From positions 1 to 64,000 of the forward strand of contig JAPLFY010000120.1 in assembly GCA_026390435.1 (NCBI GenBank): a DNA stretch of 64,000 nt. The letters are read 5' to 3'. Shown here piece after piece: positions 17,086 through 26,189 of this stretch. Both the position numbers and the translations under genes were made by a program. Within the stretch, counting starts at the first letter, position 1. Each line of letters begins with the position of its first letter. The notes under the pieces are model-generated. The model saw only the letters and a list, made by a program, of their open reading frames with translations, had not been told where the DNA came from and ran no database searches. The DNA is from Pseudomonadota bacterium (GTDB lineage Bacteria; Bdellovibrionota_B; Oligoflexia; Oligoflexales; CAIYRB01).

Positions 17086-19212
17086 TTGAGAAACAGGCTC
17101 ATCAATCAGCGACCTTTCGTAACAGCAGTTTTTCTGGGACTAGGATTCTTACCGCTACAAAAGGGCACGTTAGCCATGGCTGCGCAAGAACAAAAAAATG
17201 ACGGCTCGTATCTTTGGTTAGAAGAAGTTGAAGGAAAAAAGGCTCTAGACTGGGTCCGCCAACAAAATGAACGCTCCCTTAAAGAACTAGAGCACCAACC
17301 GAACTTCGCCGCATTCAAAGACGATTCGCTGCGAATTCTCCAGGCTAAAGATAAGCTCGCTAGCGGCCAAATTCAGGGCGACTATGTCTATAACTTTTGG
17401 CAAGACGCAGGCCACGTCCGCGGCATCTGGCGGCGCAGCCAATGGGACACCTACCAACAGGGCAAACCTGAATGGGAGCTAGTCCTCGATGTCGATGACC
17501 TAGCAAAAAAAGATGATAAAAATTACGTATTTCACGGGGCAACCTGCCTACGCCCTCGTTACGAACGCTGCCTCATCAGACTGTCTGTCGGCGGCAGTGA
17601 TACAAGCTACTATCGCGAATTCGATCTAAGTACGAAAAAGTTTGTCGAAGATGGCTTTGCCCTACCGCCCTCGAAATCGGAACTAGTCTGGATCAACCAG
17701 CATCAAGTTTTCTTAGAAGACGCCCTCACACCAGAGCAGCAGACCACCTCTGGTTACCCTCGCATCGTGCGTCGTTGGCAAAGGGGTACAAAGTTAGATT
17801 CGGCGGTGCAAGTGTTTCACGGTGAGGCGAGTGATGTAGCGGTACATGCCTCAGTCGTCCACGACGGCGACAAAGATTATATCTTCTTTGTGCGGGCGCT
17901 AAGTTTTTTCACTGAGCAGATTCATTACGAGCGCAACGGGCAACTAGTGGAGTTACCACTGCCGAAAGATATTCATTTTGAGGGAGTCTTTCATGGCAAA
18001 TTTCTGTTCACTAACCGCTTAACCATAGCGAACATTGTCGCAGGCTCCCTGATCGCAGCAGATCTCGATGCCCTAGCTGCTGGCAAGGCCGAATTTACTT
18101 CACTCTTTACCCCAACTGCTCAGCAGGCGCTAAAAGGCGTGGCTCGCGGCGAGAATTACCTCTACCTCTCTCTTCTTGATCAGGTCCGTAGTAAGGTGCT
18201 GCGCTTAGAGGAAAAAGGCGACAAGGGCAGCGAGACCTGGGAGCGTCTGGAGCTGCCTTTATCGGAACAAGGCTCAATCAGGCTCACAGCAGTCGATGAA
18301 GACAGCAATCGGCTGCTCATTACTTATGAAGATTTTCTGGTGCCACCAAGGCTATACGCTATGGATGGGCGTTCGCTTAGCAAAAATTTGGTACAGCAAG
18401 TACCGCCGCGATTTAATGCCAAGGGACTCATCATCAAGCAGGAGTTTGCCACCAGCAAAGATGGCGTCAAGATCCCCTACTTTATCGTCCACAGCGAAAA
18501 TCTTAAATTAGACGGCAGCAATCCTACCCTGCTTTACGGCTACGGTGGCTTCGAAGTAGCGATGCAGCCGAGCTATATGGCCGCGATGGGTAAACTTTGG
18601 CTGGAACGGGGCGGCGTCTTTGTACTCGCAAATATCCGCGGCGGCGGTGAATTTGGCCCAAGCTGGCATCAGGCCGCGCTGCAAGAGCATCGGCAGACAG
18701 CGTTTGATGACTTCGCGTCTGTGGCAGAAGATCTATTGCGTCGGAAGATCACTAGCCCACGCCACCTTGGGATTCAAGGCGGTAGCAACGGCGGGCTCTT
18801 GATGGGGGCTACCTTCACTCAACGGCCGGAACTCTTCCGGGCCGTCGTCTGCCAAGTGCCGCTTCTCGACATGCTCCGCTATCATAAACTTTTGGCGGGA
18901 GCGAGCTGGATGGCTGAGTATGGCAACCCCGATGACCCGGGCATGAACAAGGTACTGCGCAAGTACTCGCCGTTCCACAACCTGCACTCGGACAAGCAAT
19001 ACCCAGAGGTATTTTTTGTAACCTCTACTCGAGATGATCGTGTTCATCCAGGCCATGCGCGTAAGATGGCTGCGCGAATGCAGGACCTAGCCAAACCATT
19101 CCTATATTATGAGAATATCGAGGGCGGCCATAGTGCCGGAGCAAACCAATTGCAACACGCCCAAAGGTACGCTCTCGAGTTTAGTTATTTGTGGTCGCGC
19201 CTCGGCGCGTAA
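17086..19212 (+). CDS. Prolyl oligopeptidase family (S9A) peptidase
   Basis: A 708-residue serine peptidase with a signal-like N-terminus, so probably periplasmic. It starts at TTG, with GGAG seven bases upstream. The N-terminal part (YLWLEEVEGKKALDWVRQQN) is the usual opening of the S9A beta-propeller. The C-terminal hydrolase domain has nucleophile S567 (GGSNGG), the acidic pair D650/D651 (TRDDRVHP) and H682 (GGHSAG). These enzymes cut short peptides, typically after proline; the propeller excludes folded proteins. It is transcribed alone and followed by an inverted repeat. Confidence 0.93.
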   Translation: MRNRLINQRPFVTAVFLGLGFLPLQKGTLAMAAQEQKNDGSYLWLEEVEGKKALDWVRQQNERSLKELEHQPNFAAFKDDSLRILQAKDKLASGQIQGDYVYNFWQDAGHVRGIWRRSQWDTYQQGKPEWELVLDVDDLAKKDDKNYVFHGATCLRPRYERCLIRLSVGGSDTSYYREFDLSTKKFVEDGFALPPSKSELVWINQHQVFLEDALTPEQQTTSGYPRIVRRWQRGTKLDSAVQVFHGEASDVAVHASVVHDGDKDYIFFVRALSFFTEQIHYERNGQLVELPLPKDIHFEGVFHGKFLFTNRLTIANIVAGSLIAADLDALAAGKAEFTSLFTPTAQQALKGVARGENYLYLSLLDQVRSKVLRLEEKGDKGSETWERLELPLSEQGSIRLTAVDEDSNRLLITYEDFLVPPRLYAMDGRSLSKNLVQQVPPRFNAKGLIIKQEFATSKDGVKIPYFIVHSENLKLDGSNPTLLYGYGGFEVAMQPSYMAAMGKLWLERGGVFVLANIRGGGEFGPSWHQAALQEHRQTAFDDFASVAEDLLRRKITSPRHLGIQGGSNGGLLMGATFTQRPELFRAVVCQVPLLDMLRYHKLLAGASWMAEYGNPDDPGMNKVLRKYSPFHNLHSDKQYPEVFFVTSTRDDRVHPGHARKMAARMQDLAKPFLYYENIEGGHSAGANQLQHAQRYALEFSYLWSRLGA

Positions 19213-19238
19213 TGCGAACTATTTGAAAGAGCGAAAAT

Positions 19239-19272
19239 ATTCCAGGGCGCTGCTCTACCGCGCCTTGGAATT
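19239..19272 (+). terminator. Hairpin after the oligopeptidase
   Basis: TTCCAGGGCGC (19240-19250) and GCGCCTTGGAA (19260-19270) form an 11-bp stem with one G/T pair and a short loop. Only three T residues follow, so it may be a weak or Rho-assisted terminator. Confidence 0.45.
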
Positions 19273-19608
19273 TGCATCTAAAACACGACAGACCTGTCGC
19301 AAACTTGCGACACGTGAAAAAACATCAGAAATATTTCATCACTGCTTCCTTATCTTCTGCAATCTATAAGCAGCAACCGCTGTAGCCCTCACAAAGCATA
19401 ACAAAACAAGCAATTCGAATCCTTACAACACTTGGCATGTAAATTGCTGTCGCTTGAAGATCCATGCTTCGAAATGTACGGACGGTCTGTACGAAGAGGC
19501 GGCATTTTTTTGGAGTCATTATTTACGAAGCTATTGCGCAGCATCCAAAGAATTGCGACCAGATCCAAAAATCGTTCTGTCAAATGAGTTATCAAAAAAG
19601 GAATCATC
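19273..19608. other. Non-coding gap with a small hairpin
   Basis: No supported gene on either strand. TGTCGCA and TGCGACA (about 19295-19313) form a perfect 7-bp stem with a 4-base loop and no T-tract. The frame at 19389-19667 on the minus strand is antisense to a real gene and rejected. Confidence 0.4.
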
Positions 19609-19611
19609 TTG

Positions 19612-20004
19612 ATGAGTATTCTCACCAAACTCACAACCATCATCACCGCAGTAACAATGGCCTCCACTCTAGCATCGGCTGACCACGATCATGATAACGA
19701 TGACAAAGTGGCAAAGACCGTAAAGTGTAGGGTCCTTGATGCGACAGGAACTGAAATCCCCCCGACCTCACTCACAAGCAGCTATCAAGGCAGTAAGCTC
19801 GTCATCACCGGTGAAGGAGACCTATTTTCTTTCAGCGCGGATCTCAATGAAGCAGTCGCCCTAATATCTCTCACAGATAAACGCAGCGGTCACAAAGTAA
19901 CTGTGAAGGATGGCGATTTTGACATCGACGAAGTGGTTTCCTTCAGTCTGATAACTGACGAGGCTCCGAATGCTCCGATCAGCCTAGAGTGCGTCGGGAA
20001 ATAG
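19612..20004 (+). CDS. Small secreted protein of unknown function
   Basis: A 130-residue protein with a clear Sec signal peptide cut after LASA (near residue 22). The mature protein begins with an acidic, histidine-containing stretch (DHDHDNDDK), which could bind metal ions or mark a surface region, and has two cysteines. AAGGA precedes the ATG by about nine bases; a TTG just before it is less likely as the start. No family recognised. Confidence 0.65.
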   Translation: MSILTKLTTIITAVTMASTLASADHDHDNDDKVAKTVKCRVLDATGTEIPPTSLTSSYQGSKLVITGEGDLFSFSADLNEAVALISLTDKRSGHKVTVKDGDFDIDEVVSFSLITDEAPNAPISLECVGK

Positions 20005-20108
20005 TTTTCGGGATAATTTTTTTAAATCTTATGTGATTGCAAAAAATATATTTAAAATATTTATACAAAGACAGTGTGCAAATAAAAAACTTTTAGAGAT
20101 GAAATTTT

Positions 20109-20684
20109 ATGTTGTCACTAAAAAACCGCACCATGATACTTGCATCAGTAATTTCTGCACCACTTTCTTGTGGAGCCCTTTCTTTATCGGCTATTGCCGA
20201 CGAATTAGACAATTCTCAACTTGAAGCTGCTGACTTCAGCGATAGTCAAATCGCTGGCGCTGTTAACGCTTCCAATGAACATTGCGTCGGTGTCGGAAAA
20301 TCCGCACAAAAGAGCGCAAAAGACCCCAAGGTAGTGGCCTACGCAAACCTCATGGTCAAAGAACACGAAAGGATTAATGAAGAATTTGCAGCTCTACTCA
20401 CAAAGGTTGATGTGAAGAGTGAGGTTACTGCTACCAGCCTCGGCATGCAGGCTGAGCTTGCACGCGATCTTGCGACTCTATGCCTCTTGAGCGGAATCAA
20501 TTTTGATAGAAAATATCTACATCAGCAAACTATGTTCGAAAATCACATGATCGAGCTACTCGACTCTAGTTTGATTCCATCGGCGAAAAACCCTGAAATC
20601 AAAACTTATCTCCAGTCTGTAAGAGCCGACCATGAAAAATTCCTCGCACAAGGACAGGCTCTTCAAGCTGAAATTGGCGAGTAA
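20109..20684 (+). CDS. DUF4142 secreted protein
   Basis: A 191-residue exported protein. The signal segment could be cut after AIA (near residue 30); the LSC triplet at residues 19-21 leaves a lipoprotein reading open. The mature helical domain matches DUF4142, a ferritin-like four-helix family: SDSQIAGAVNASNEHCV, SAKDPKVVAYANLMVKEHERINEE, and the C-terminal AKNPEIKTYLQSVRADHEKF. The histidines and glutamates on these helices could bind metal, but function is unknown in the family. An inverted repeat follows the stop. Confidence 0.85.
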   Translation: MLSLKNRTMILASVISAPLSCGALSLSAIADELDNSQLEAADFSDSQIAGAVNASNEHCVGVGKSAQKSAKDPKVVAYANLMVKEHERINEEFAALLTKVDVKSEVTATSLGMQAELARDLATLCLLSGINFDRKYLHQQTMFENHMIELLDSSLIPSAKNPEIKTYLQSVRADHEKFLAQGQALQAEIGE

Positions 20685-20701
20685 CCGACACTGTTGATTG
20701 A

Positions 20702-20733
20702 TTTGTTTCTGGTGATAGTTTGCCAGAAACAAA
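20702..20733 (+). terminator. Hairpin after the DUF4142 gene
   Basis: TTTGTTTCTGG (20702-20712) and CCAGAAACAAA (20723-20733) form a perfect 11-bp stem with a 10-base loop. No T-run follows. Part of the left arm can instead pair with 20809-20820 (see findings). Confidence 0.5.
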
Positions 20734-20941
20734 CCAAATTTCTCCCGCCGTTTACGCTCAAGCCTCGGATGGCCCGGTCCCCAATTGGAGGCTACCGGCA
20801 GTAGTCCGAACTATCACCAGACTAATTTTATCCATTTATATCAATTAGTTAAATCTTACGCCCTACCAGAGCAGCACCTTCTCTAATATATCCCACCCGA
20901 TTACCGATACCTTTATTAGGTTACCTCAAAGAGGTAGATGT

Positions 20942-21337
20942 ATGGGCGCCAGAGTAAACGAAAACCGAATAGAGCTCCTCGTAGACTCTGGCGAGTTTCG
21001 CGCGCGCGTAGGCATGATCGAGGATTATCTTGAGCTCGACTGGTTGGGGTTTAAGTTAAATAATATATGCGGCATCTTTAGATCACAGGACCTACCAGAT
21101 CTGATCGCTTTTTGCCGCGATCATCCCAATTACCATATAGTCAGCTCTCTAGGATCCGGACGATATATTAACAAATATGACCCCAGCGCACGGTCCTACG
21201 CACTTGCCAATGGAGATAAAAATCGATCTTTAGCTCTCAACTACTTCCTTAACCCGCAGTGGCCCCTAATCGTCGAAGATACTATCAGCAAGGCCCTTAC
21301 CGAATTGCAGAATATCAAAGATCGTAATAAGAGATAG
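20942..21337 (+). CDS. Unknown soluble protein
   Basis: A 131-residue protein without signal or membrane segment. AGAGGT lies 6 bases before the ATG. It has a mixed alpha/beta look (RIELLVDSGEFRARVGMIEDYLE), aromatic residues and a charged C-terminal helix. No family recognised. Its last 72 bases overlap the tail of a convergent frame at 21266-21607. Confidence 0.6.
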   Translation: MGARVNENRIELLVDSGEFRARVGMIEDYLELDWLGFKLNNICGIFRSQDLPDLIAFCRDHPNYHIVSSLGSGRYINKYDPSARSYALANGDKNRSLALNYFLNPQWPLIVEDTISKALTELQNIKDRNKR

Positions 21338-21607
21338 GGCCTTCATCTCTGATGATCGAACATTTTCCGGCAATTTTTCCAGATGAAATCGGGTTGCGTC
21401 CAGATACATTGAGATCGAAGGCGCATTCCTACCATTACGCCTTAGTTCGCGGCTAGTCAGATACTGAAACAGCGCATACGCATCAAAGTGATCGGAAGAA
21501 GTATAATCTTGAAGATTATCAATCTGCGACTGACCATTAATCTTAATAGGCTGAGCGATAGGTTTTCCAGTACGTGTAATTCCCAATCGCATGAAAGATC
21601 GGTTCAT
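21266..21607 (-). CDS. Unknown protein, possibly 5-prime truncated
   Basis: A 113-residue frame with protein-like composition, from MNRSFMRLGITRTGKPIAQ to a helical C-terminus. No family recognised. The open frame continues 12 codons upstream of the first ATG to a TAA at 21644-21646. Beyond that stop the same frame remains open and contains an ATG (MSVHVFAMSLDTKS). The gene may therefore be interrupted by a nonsense codon. The overlap with the convergent gene at 20942-21337 lowers confidence that both are real. Confidence 0.45.
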   Translation of the reverse strand: MNRSFMRLGITRTGKPIAQPIKINGQSQIDNLQDYTSSDHFDAYALFQYLTSRELRRNGRNAPSISMYLDATRFHLEKLPENVRSSEMKALSLITIFDILQFGKGLADSIFDD

Positions 21608-21773
21608 AGAGCCAGCTTCGTCCTTAGAGTTATCGCTGATGCTTTAAGCGAACCAATAATCGTGAATCAGCGACTTCGTGTCCAAGGACATCGCAAAGAC
21701 ATGGACTGACATGAGTATTTAGACGTGAAATTTCACGGAACCAAATTCACATCAGTGACAGGATGTAAATTTA

Positions 21774-24575
21774 TCAGTGAGTTACATCCGGTGCCTGACC
21801 CCATAGGTAAGGCCGCGTCAGCGACTCCTTAACAGCCCCCAGGCCAGCAGGTGGCCCCTCGTAGACTAAATTACCACCGCCTTCGGCGGCTTCCGGACCG
21901 ATTTCCACTAACCAATCAGCGGCTCTCAGTACGTCTAAATGATGCTCAATAACAATCACAGTATGACCGCTGGCCGTGAGACCGCGCAGCTGCTGCATTA
22001 GACTAGCGACATCGCGGTCGCTGAGTCCGGTTGTCGGTTCATCGAAGATCAAGATTGCCGGCTTAGCCGTCGTTACGTCACGTACGCGACTGATTAACTT
22101 CAGACGCTGAGCTTCACCACCGGAGAAACTGCTCGTACTCTGACCCAGAGTCACATAACCAAGACCCATGCCAATGACTTGATCGCAAACGCGCACCATC
22201 TGCGGCCGATCATAAAAGAAGGTTCGCGCCTCGCTCACCGTCATCTGCAAAATCCCGATCAGATTTTTACCCATGACCTCGACAGACAGGACACGGTCCT
22301 CAAATCGACGCCCATTACAGGCTGGACAGGTTACTTCCATTTCACCAAGAAACGACAGGTCTTCTACCACAGTGCCCAAACCACGACAGGTTTCACAGCG
22401 GCCGCCTGCGGTATTGAAACTAAAGGCACCAGCTTTAAGCCCAAGCTTGCGCGCCAACGGCTGATTAGCCAAGAGCTTGCGAATCTCATCCATAAGTCCG
22501 AGGTAGGTCGCAATATTTGACCTGGAGCTGCGCCCAAGTGCTGCCTGACTGACCAACACAATCTCGCTATGCAGGCGGATTACCGCTGCCGGACCGACGC
22601 CAGACGCCTGTGGCTCTGAGGTCGCGGAACGCTCCACACTTTGACCAAGTTGCCTCGCGATCAAGGGAAACAGAGTGTGTTGAATTAAGCTAGTTTTGCC
22701 ACTGCCGCTGACCCCGCAAACAGCCGTGATCTTAGCGACAGGGATACGAACGTCGATCCCCTTTAGATTGTGTGTCTTGGCTTTTTTGATCTCAATAAAC
22801 TGGGTCTTACCCGTAATCGCCGATGCCTTCGGCGCGACCGGCAAGGCACTCGCCACGGCCGGTGGCTTACCAGAGAAAACTACCTTCCCACCTTCATGAC
22901 CAGCGGCAGGACCAATCTCAATTAAGTGATCTGCGCCAGCGATCAGTTGGCGTTCATGCTCCACCATCACCACGGTGTTGCCCTGATCACGCAGTTCTTT
23001 TATGACCGCAAGTAAATTGCCGCTATCGCGAGCATGCAGCCCGGCAGATGGCTCATCTAAGCAAAACAATGTATCGGTTAGAGCACTACCTAAACACCGC
23101 GCCATATTGATGCGCTGCAGCTCGCCGCCAGAAACCGTTCGCGTTTGCCGGTCTAGAGTCAGATAGCCAACACCGACGCGGCACAGGTAATTAATCCGTG
23201 CGCGCAGTTCCTCGGTCGCCTCTTTTACACCCAGCATGCCGTGCTCTTCGCTCGTCACGACTGGTGCGTCTCGCTCTATAGACTCGTTCCAATCCTGCAG
23301 CGCCGTCACCTGCATACGACTGACCTCGGCCAGGCTGAGACCCTGCACTTTGCAAGCCAAAGCAAGCGGATTTAGTCGTGAGCCCTGACAAGTCACACAG
23401 ACGACATAACGACGAAAGCGGGATGCATGGATTCGGTAGTGAGCCTTATATTTCTTGCTATCTAGGTAGGCAAAAAAACCGGCGATGCCATCAAACTGGC
23501 GGCCTTCTCCGTTAATGAGCCAGTCAAGCTGCTCCTTGCTGTACTCCTCGAATGGCTTGTTAAAAACCCAGCCGAGTTTTTTAGCACTAGCCTTTGCCCA
23601 TGTGTAATACTCGGTAAAGGCACCAAAGTTCCATGCCGCAACTCCGGCGTCAGCAAGCGACGCACGTGGGTCAGGAATCACCTTATCCATATCGAGGTCA
23701 CTGGTTAAACCAAAGCCCTGGCAGGAGGGACAAGCCCCAAGCGGGTGATTAAACGACAGGAGAGCCATCGAGGGTTCACGGTAATCAATATTGCAGCGAG
23801 GGCAATCGAGCCCCTGCGAGTAAACTTGCTTACTACCGTCCGCAGCCACCAGCCAGCATTTGCCGCGACCCACTTTAAATCCGAGAGTGAGCGATTCACT
23901 AAATCGACTCAGGCTGTCGGCTCCGACAGTAATGCGGTCGACTACGACCGCTGCACCTTTGAAGTCTGCCGCTTTAGCATCAGGCAACTTGATGATATCG
24001 CCCGCGGCGGTAAGCAAGCGACTGAAGCCGGCCGCCTCGAGCTGGATTTTGAGCTCCTTAGCGGCAACTTTCCCCCAACGCTCTAGAGGGGCGGCGACCA
24101 GCACTTTTTGACCACTAAGCGTGGTGATTGCCTGTGCGCCAATGGCCTCTGGCTGGTCCTTGCGCACAGGGCCTTGGCACTGATAACAGGTCAGGGTCGC
24201 CAGGTGGGTGAATAGTACCCTGAGCAGGTCAACGATCTCTGTCGCCGTGCCAACCGTCGAACGATTCGTCGCAGTTGCCTGCATCTGCCGCACGGCTATG
24301 GCTGGCGGCAAATTGCGCACCCCGGTCACAGCCGGCTTAGGTAAAGCCTGCATGTACTGCCGCGCAAAGCTCGACAAGCTATCGACATAGCGTCTGTAGG
24401 CCTCGCCGTAGAGCGTGTCAAAAACCAACGAACTTTTACCTGATCCAGACACACCCGTGACCACCGTCATAGCTCCTAATGGGAAAGCCACATCGACTGA
24501 CTGGAGATTATTGGTCGACACCCCCGAGAGCTCGATCGCATCCGGGTGGGTATTGCTTATTTTTTGGTCGGCCAT
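21774..24575 (-). CDS. UvrA-family excinuclease ATPase (paralogue)
   Basis: A 933-residue tandem ABC ATPase of the UvrA family, which recognises bulky DNA damage. The first Walker A is GVSGSGKS at residues 41-48, the second GVSGSGKT. Signature lines are TVSGGELQRINMARCLG and SFSGGEAQRLKLISRV. Zinc-binding CxxC pairs are present in both halves (CYQC, CPRC, CPSC, CETC, CPAC). It keeps a region equivalent to the UvrB-binding domain, unlike short UvrA2 proteins. Many positions differ from housekeeping UvrA (for example LDEPSAGLHARD and LSDRDV), so I read it as a paralogue. It could act in repair or in resistance to DNA-binding compounds. Confidence 0.85.
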   Translation of the reverse strand: MADQKISNTHPDAIELSGVSTNNLQSVDVAFPLGAMTVVTGVSGSGKSSLVFDTLYGEAYRRYVDSLSSFARQYMQALPKPAVTGVRNLPPAIAVRQMQATATNRSTVGTATEIVDLLRVLFTHLATLTCYQCQGPVRKDQPEAIGAQAITTLSGQKVLVAAPLERWGKVAAKELKIQLEAAGFSRLLTAAGDIIKLPDAKAADFKGAAVVVDRITVGADSLSRFSESLTLGFKVGRGKCWLVAADGSKQVYSQGLDCPRCNIDYREPSMALLSFNHPLGACPSCQGFGLTSDLDMDKVIPDPRASLADAGVAAWNFGAFTEYYTWAKASAKKLGWVFNKPFEEYSKEQLDWLINGEGRQFDGIAGFFAYLDSKKYKAHYRIHASRFRRYVVCVTCQGSRLNPLALACKVQGLSLAEVSRMQVTALQDWNESIERDAPVVTSEEHGMLGVKEATEELRARINYLCRVGVGYLTLDRQTRTVSGGELQRINMARCLGSALTDTLFCLDEPSAGLHARDSGNLLAVIKELRDQGNTVVMVEHERQLIAGADHLIEIGPAAGHEGGKVVFSGKPPAVASALPVAPKASAITGKTQFIEIKKAKTHNLKGIDVRIPVAKITAVCGVSGSGKTSLIQHTLFPLIARQLGQSVERSATSEPQASGVGPAAVIRLHSEIVLVSQAALGRSSRSNIATYLGLMDEIRKLLANQPLARKLGLKAGAFSFNTAGGRCETCRGLGTVVEDLSFLGEMEVTCPACNGRRFEDRVLSVEVMGKNLIGILQMTVSEARTFFYDRPQMVRVCDQVIGMGLGYVTLGQSTSSFSGGEAQRLKLISRVRDVTTAKPAILIFDEPTTGLSDRDVASLMQQLRGLTASGHTVIVIEHHLDVLRAADWLVEIGPEAAEGGGNLVYEGPPAGLGAVKESLTRPYLWGQAPDVTH

Positions 24576-24724
24576 GGAGTCATTCCGCCTTTACGCCCTA
24601 GAGAGTCAAGCATTGCCGCACCCACTGGGTAAGGCTTTGCCCCTAAATAACAAGCAGGTCATGCCCAGTTAGGCAATCCAAGATATACTGGAAGTCATAT
24701 CACGAGCGAGCGAGAGGAGTCAGT

Positions 24725-25222
24725 GTGTTACATAAGCGACTACAGCTTTCCCCCAGCATTCGGATGGCTATGGCATTTGGACTGTTCGGGATTTTAGTCG
24801 CCTGCGGCATGCTAACCATCTTTGGGCTGCCGCAATATAGCGGGAAAAGGGCACCAAACAAGACCTCAGTCGCAGCCACAGAAGACGCTGATGACGGGTC
24901 TTTTTTCTATCAAAGCATAGGCCACGCCGGTACGCCTACTGACGACACGCAACCGGCAACGACAAACACGGCCGAGATTAAAGAAAAGACGCTCTATACC
25001 CTTGAATTTAAAGTTTCTGAGCACCGTGAGGACGCCGAGAGTATCGTGGCTACATTGCACGATCAGGGTATCGACGCCTATTACACGCCGCTATCCAACG
25101 GTGGCCGCGTCGTCTACCGCGTTCGCCAAGGCATGTTTAATGACTCCAATGCGGCAAAAAGTGCGGCCATTGCTCTACGCCAGCAGCGAAACGTCACCGC
25201 GACGATCGTAAAGTTGCAGTGA
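24725..25222 (+). CDS. Membrane-anchored SPOR-domain protein
   Basis: A 165-residue protein starting at GTG, with AGGAG upstream. Residues 14-35 form one membrane helix; a linker of about 55 residues leads to a C-terminal SPOR domain (LYTLEFKVSEHREDAESIVATL through YYTPLSNGGRVVYRVRQGMF). SPOR domains bind peptidoglycan strands stripped of peptides, mostly at the division septum. The layout (cytoplasmic tip, one helix, periplasmic SPOR) resembles FtsN or DedD. It is transcribed alone, divergently from the UvrA paralogue. Confidence 0.88.
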   Translation: MLHKRLQLSPSIRMAMAFGLFGILVACGMLTIFGLPQYSGKRAPNKTSVAATEDADDGSFFYQSIGHAGTPTDDTQPATTNTAEIKEKTLYTLEFKVSEHREDAESIVATLHDQGIDAYYTPLSNGGRVVYRVRQGMFNDSNAAKSAAIALRQQRNVTATIVKLQ

Positions 25223-25247
25223 AAACCCATTGGGATTGCCACAGCCC

Positions 25248-26189
25248 TCAAGACTCGACCAGCGCCATCACATTATCGGTAATGGTGTCGCAAATAGCAT
25301 TCAGCGGCAGGTGACTGAGATTTTGCTCGGAAAACGGGTTTTGCAACTCAGCACCGATCTCATCTAGGCTGAATAGTGGATACGAGGCTAGTGCCATGAT
25401 GAAGGGCGTAAACCAGCCAATGCGCTCAACCAGCGCGAGCGGCAAAAGAGCCAGAAACATCAGGATGAAACGTCGGGTCTTGATGACTAAGACCAGTGGC
25501 ATTCGAGTGTTTCGGATACGCTCGCAGGCACCAATAGCATCGATTAGCTGGGATCTCTCGGTCTCGGCCCGGTGAAAGGCTACGCGGTCCATACGGTGAC
25601 GTCTAAGCTCGTCTAAAAGCTTAGCGATTTTTTGACCGACATAAACTGGCATGTGCTGAGACTGCCGGATAGCATCCGCCTCCTCAGGTCCCAACAACTG
25701 CACAACCTCGTGCAGATCTTTTTCGTTCCTCAAAGACTGCCGCATGACGTGCGGCCACGCCGCGATCAACTTAAGCAATTGCTCGATTGTGTCCTTTTTG
25801 CCGCCACCATAAGACGACACCACAATAGCCAAATTTCGACTTTGGTTGACAATCGATCCCCAAATCTTGCGAGCTTCCCACCACCGGTCATGGCCGGCAT
25901 TGACGCGCATCACCAAAATCAAGGCAAGAACCGCACCTGAATACTCAAACGGGGTGATCGGAATATAAAACTCGTCGACCAATTGGGCTAACCCGCAAAT
26001 CACCGCCGCAAAGACAGAGGAGAAGACAACTCTAGGCAAGACAATCGGAGTCACTGACCCGTGCCAGGCCAGCGCAGCAGCCAGAAAAGATTTTGGCTCT
26101 GGTTGGTTTGCAAGTGAGCGAACTTTATCAGTAGTCACCGTGCTTACTGACACCGCTCGCTCGTGATCAGAGAGCAAATCTTTCAGCAT
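25248..26189 (-). CDS. Bestrophin-family anion channel
   Basis: A 313-residue membrane protein of the bestrophin/UPF0187 family. Conserved points are AWHGSVTPIVLPRVVFSS and the line LALILVMRVNAGHDRWWEARKIWGSIVN, followed by helices ending in FALLPLALVERIGWFTPF. The C-terminal part contains PLFSLDEIGAELQNPF, the calcium-clasp-like acidic segment of the family. Members are pentameric anion channels permeable to chloride and often bicarbonate. Its start lies inside the end of the carbonic anhydrase gene (23-bp overlap), so the pair is co-translated and a bicarbonate role is likely. Confidence 0.9.
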   Translation of the reverse strand: MLKDLLSDHERAVSVSTVTTDKVRSLANQPEPKSFLAAALAWHGSVTPIVLPRVVFSSVFAAVICGLAQLVDEFYIPITPFEYSGAVLALILVMRVNAGHDRWWEARKIWGSIVNQSRNLAIVVSSYGGGKKDTIEQLLKLIAAWPHVMRQSLRNEKDLHEVVQLLGPEEADAIRQSQHMPVYVGQKIAKLLDELRRHRMDRVAFHRAETERSQLIDAIGACERIRNTRMPLVLVIKTRRFILMFLALLPLALVERIGWFTPFIMALASYPLFSLDEIGAELQNPFSEQNLSHLPLNAICDTITDNVMALVES

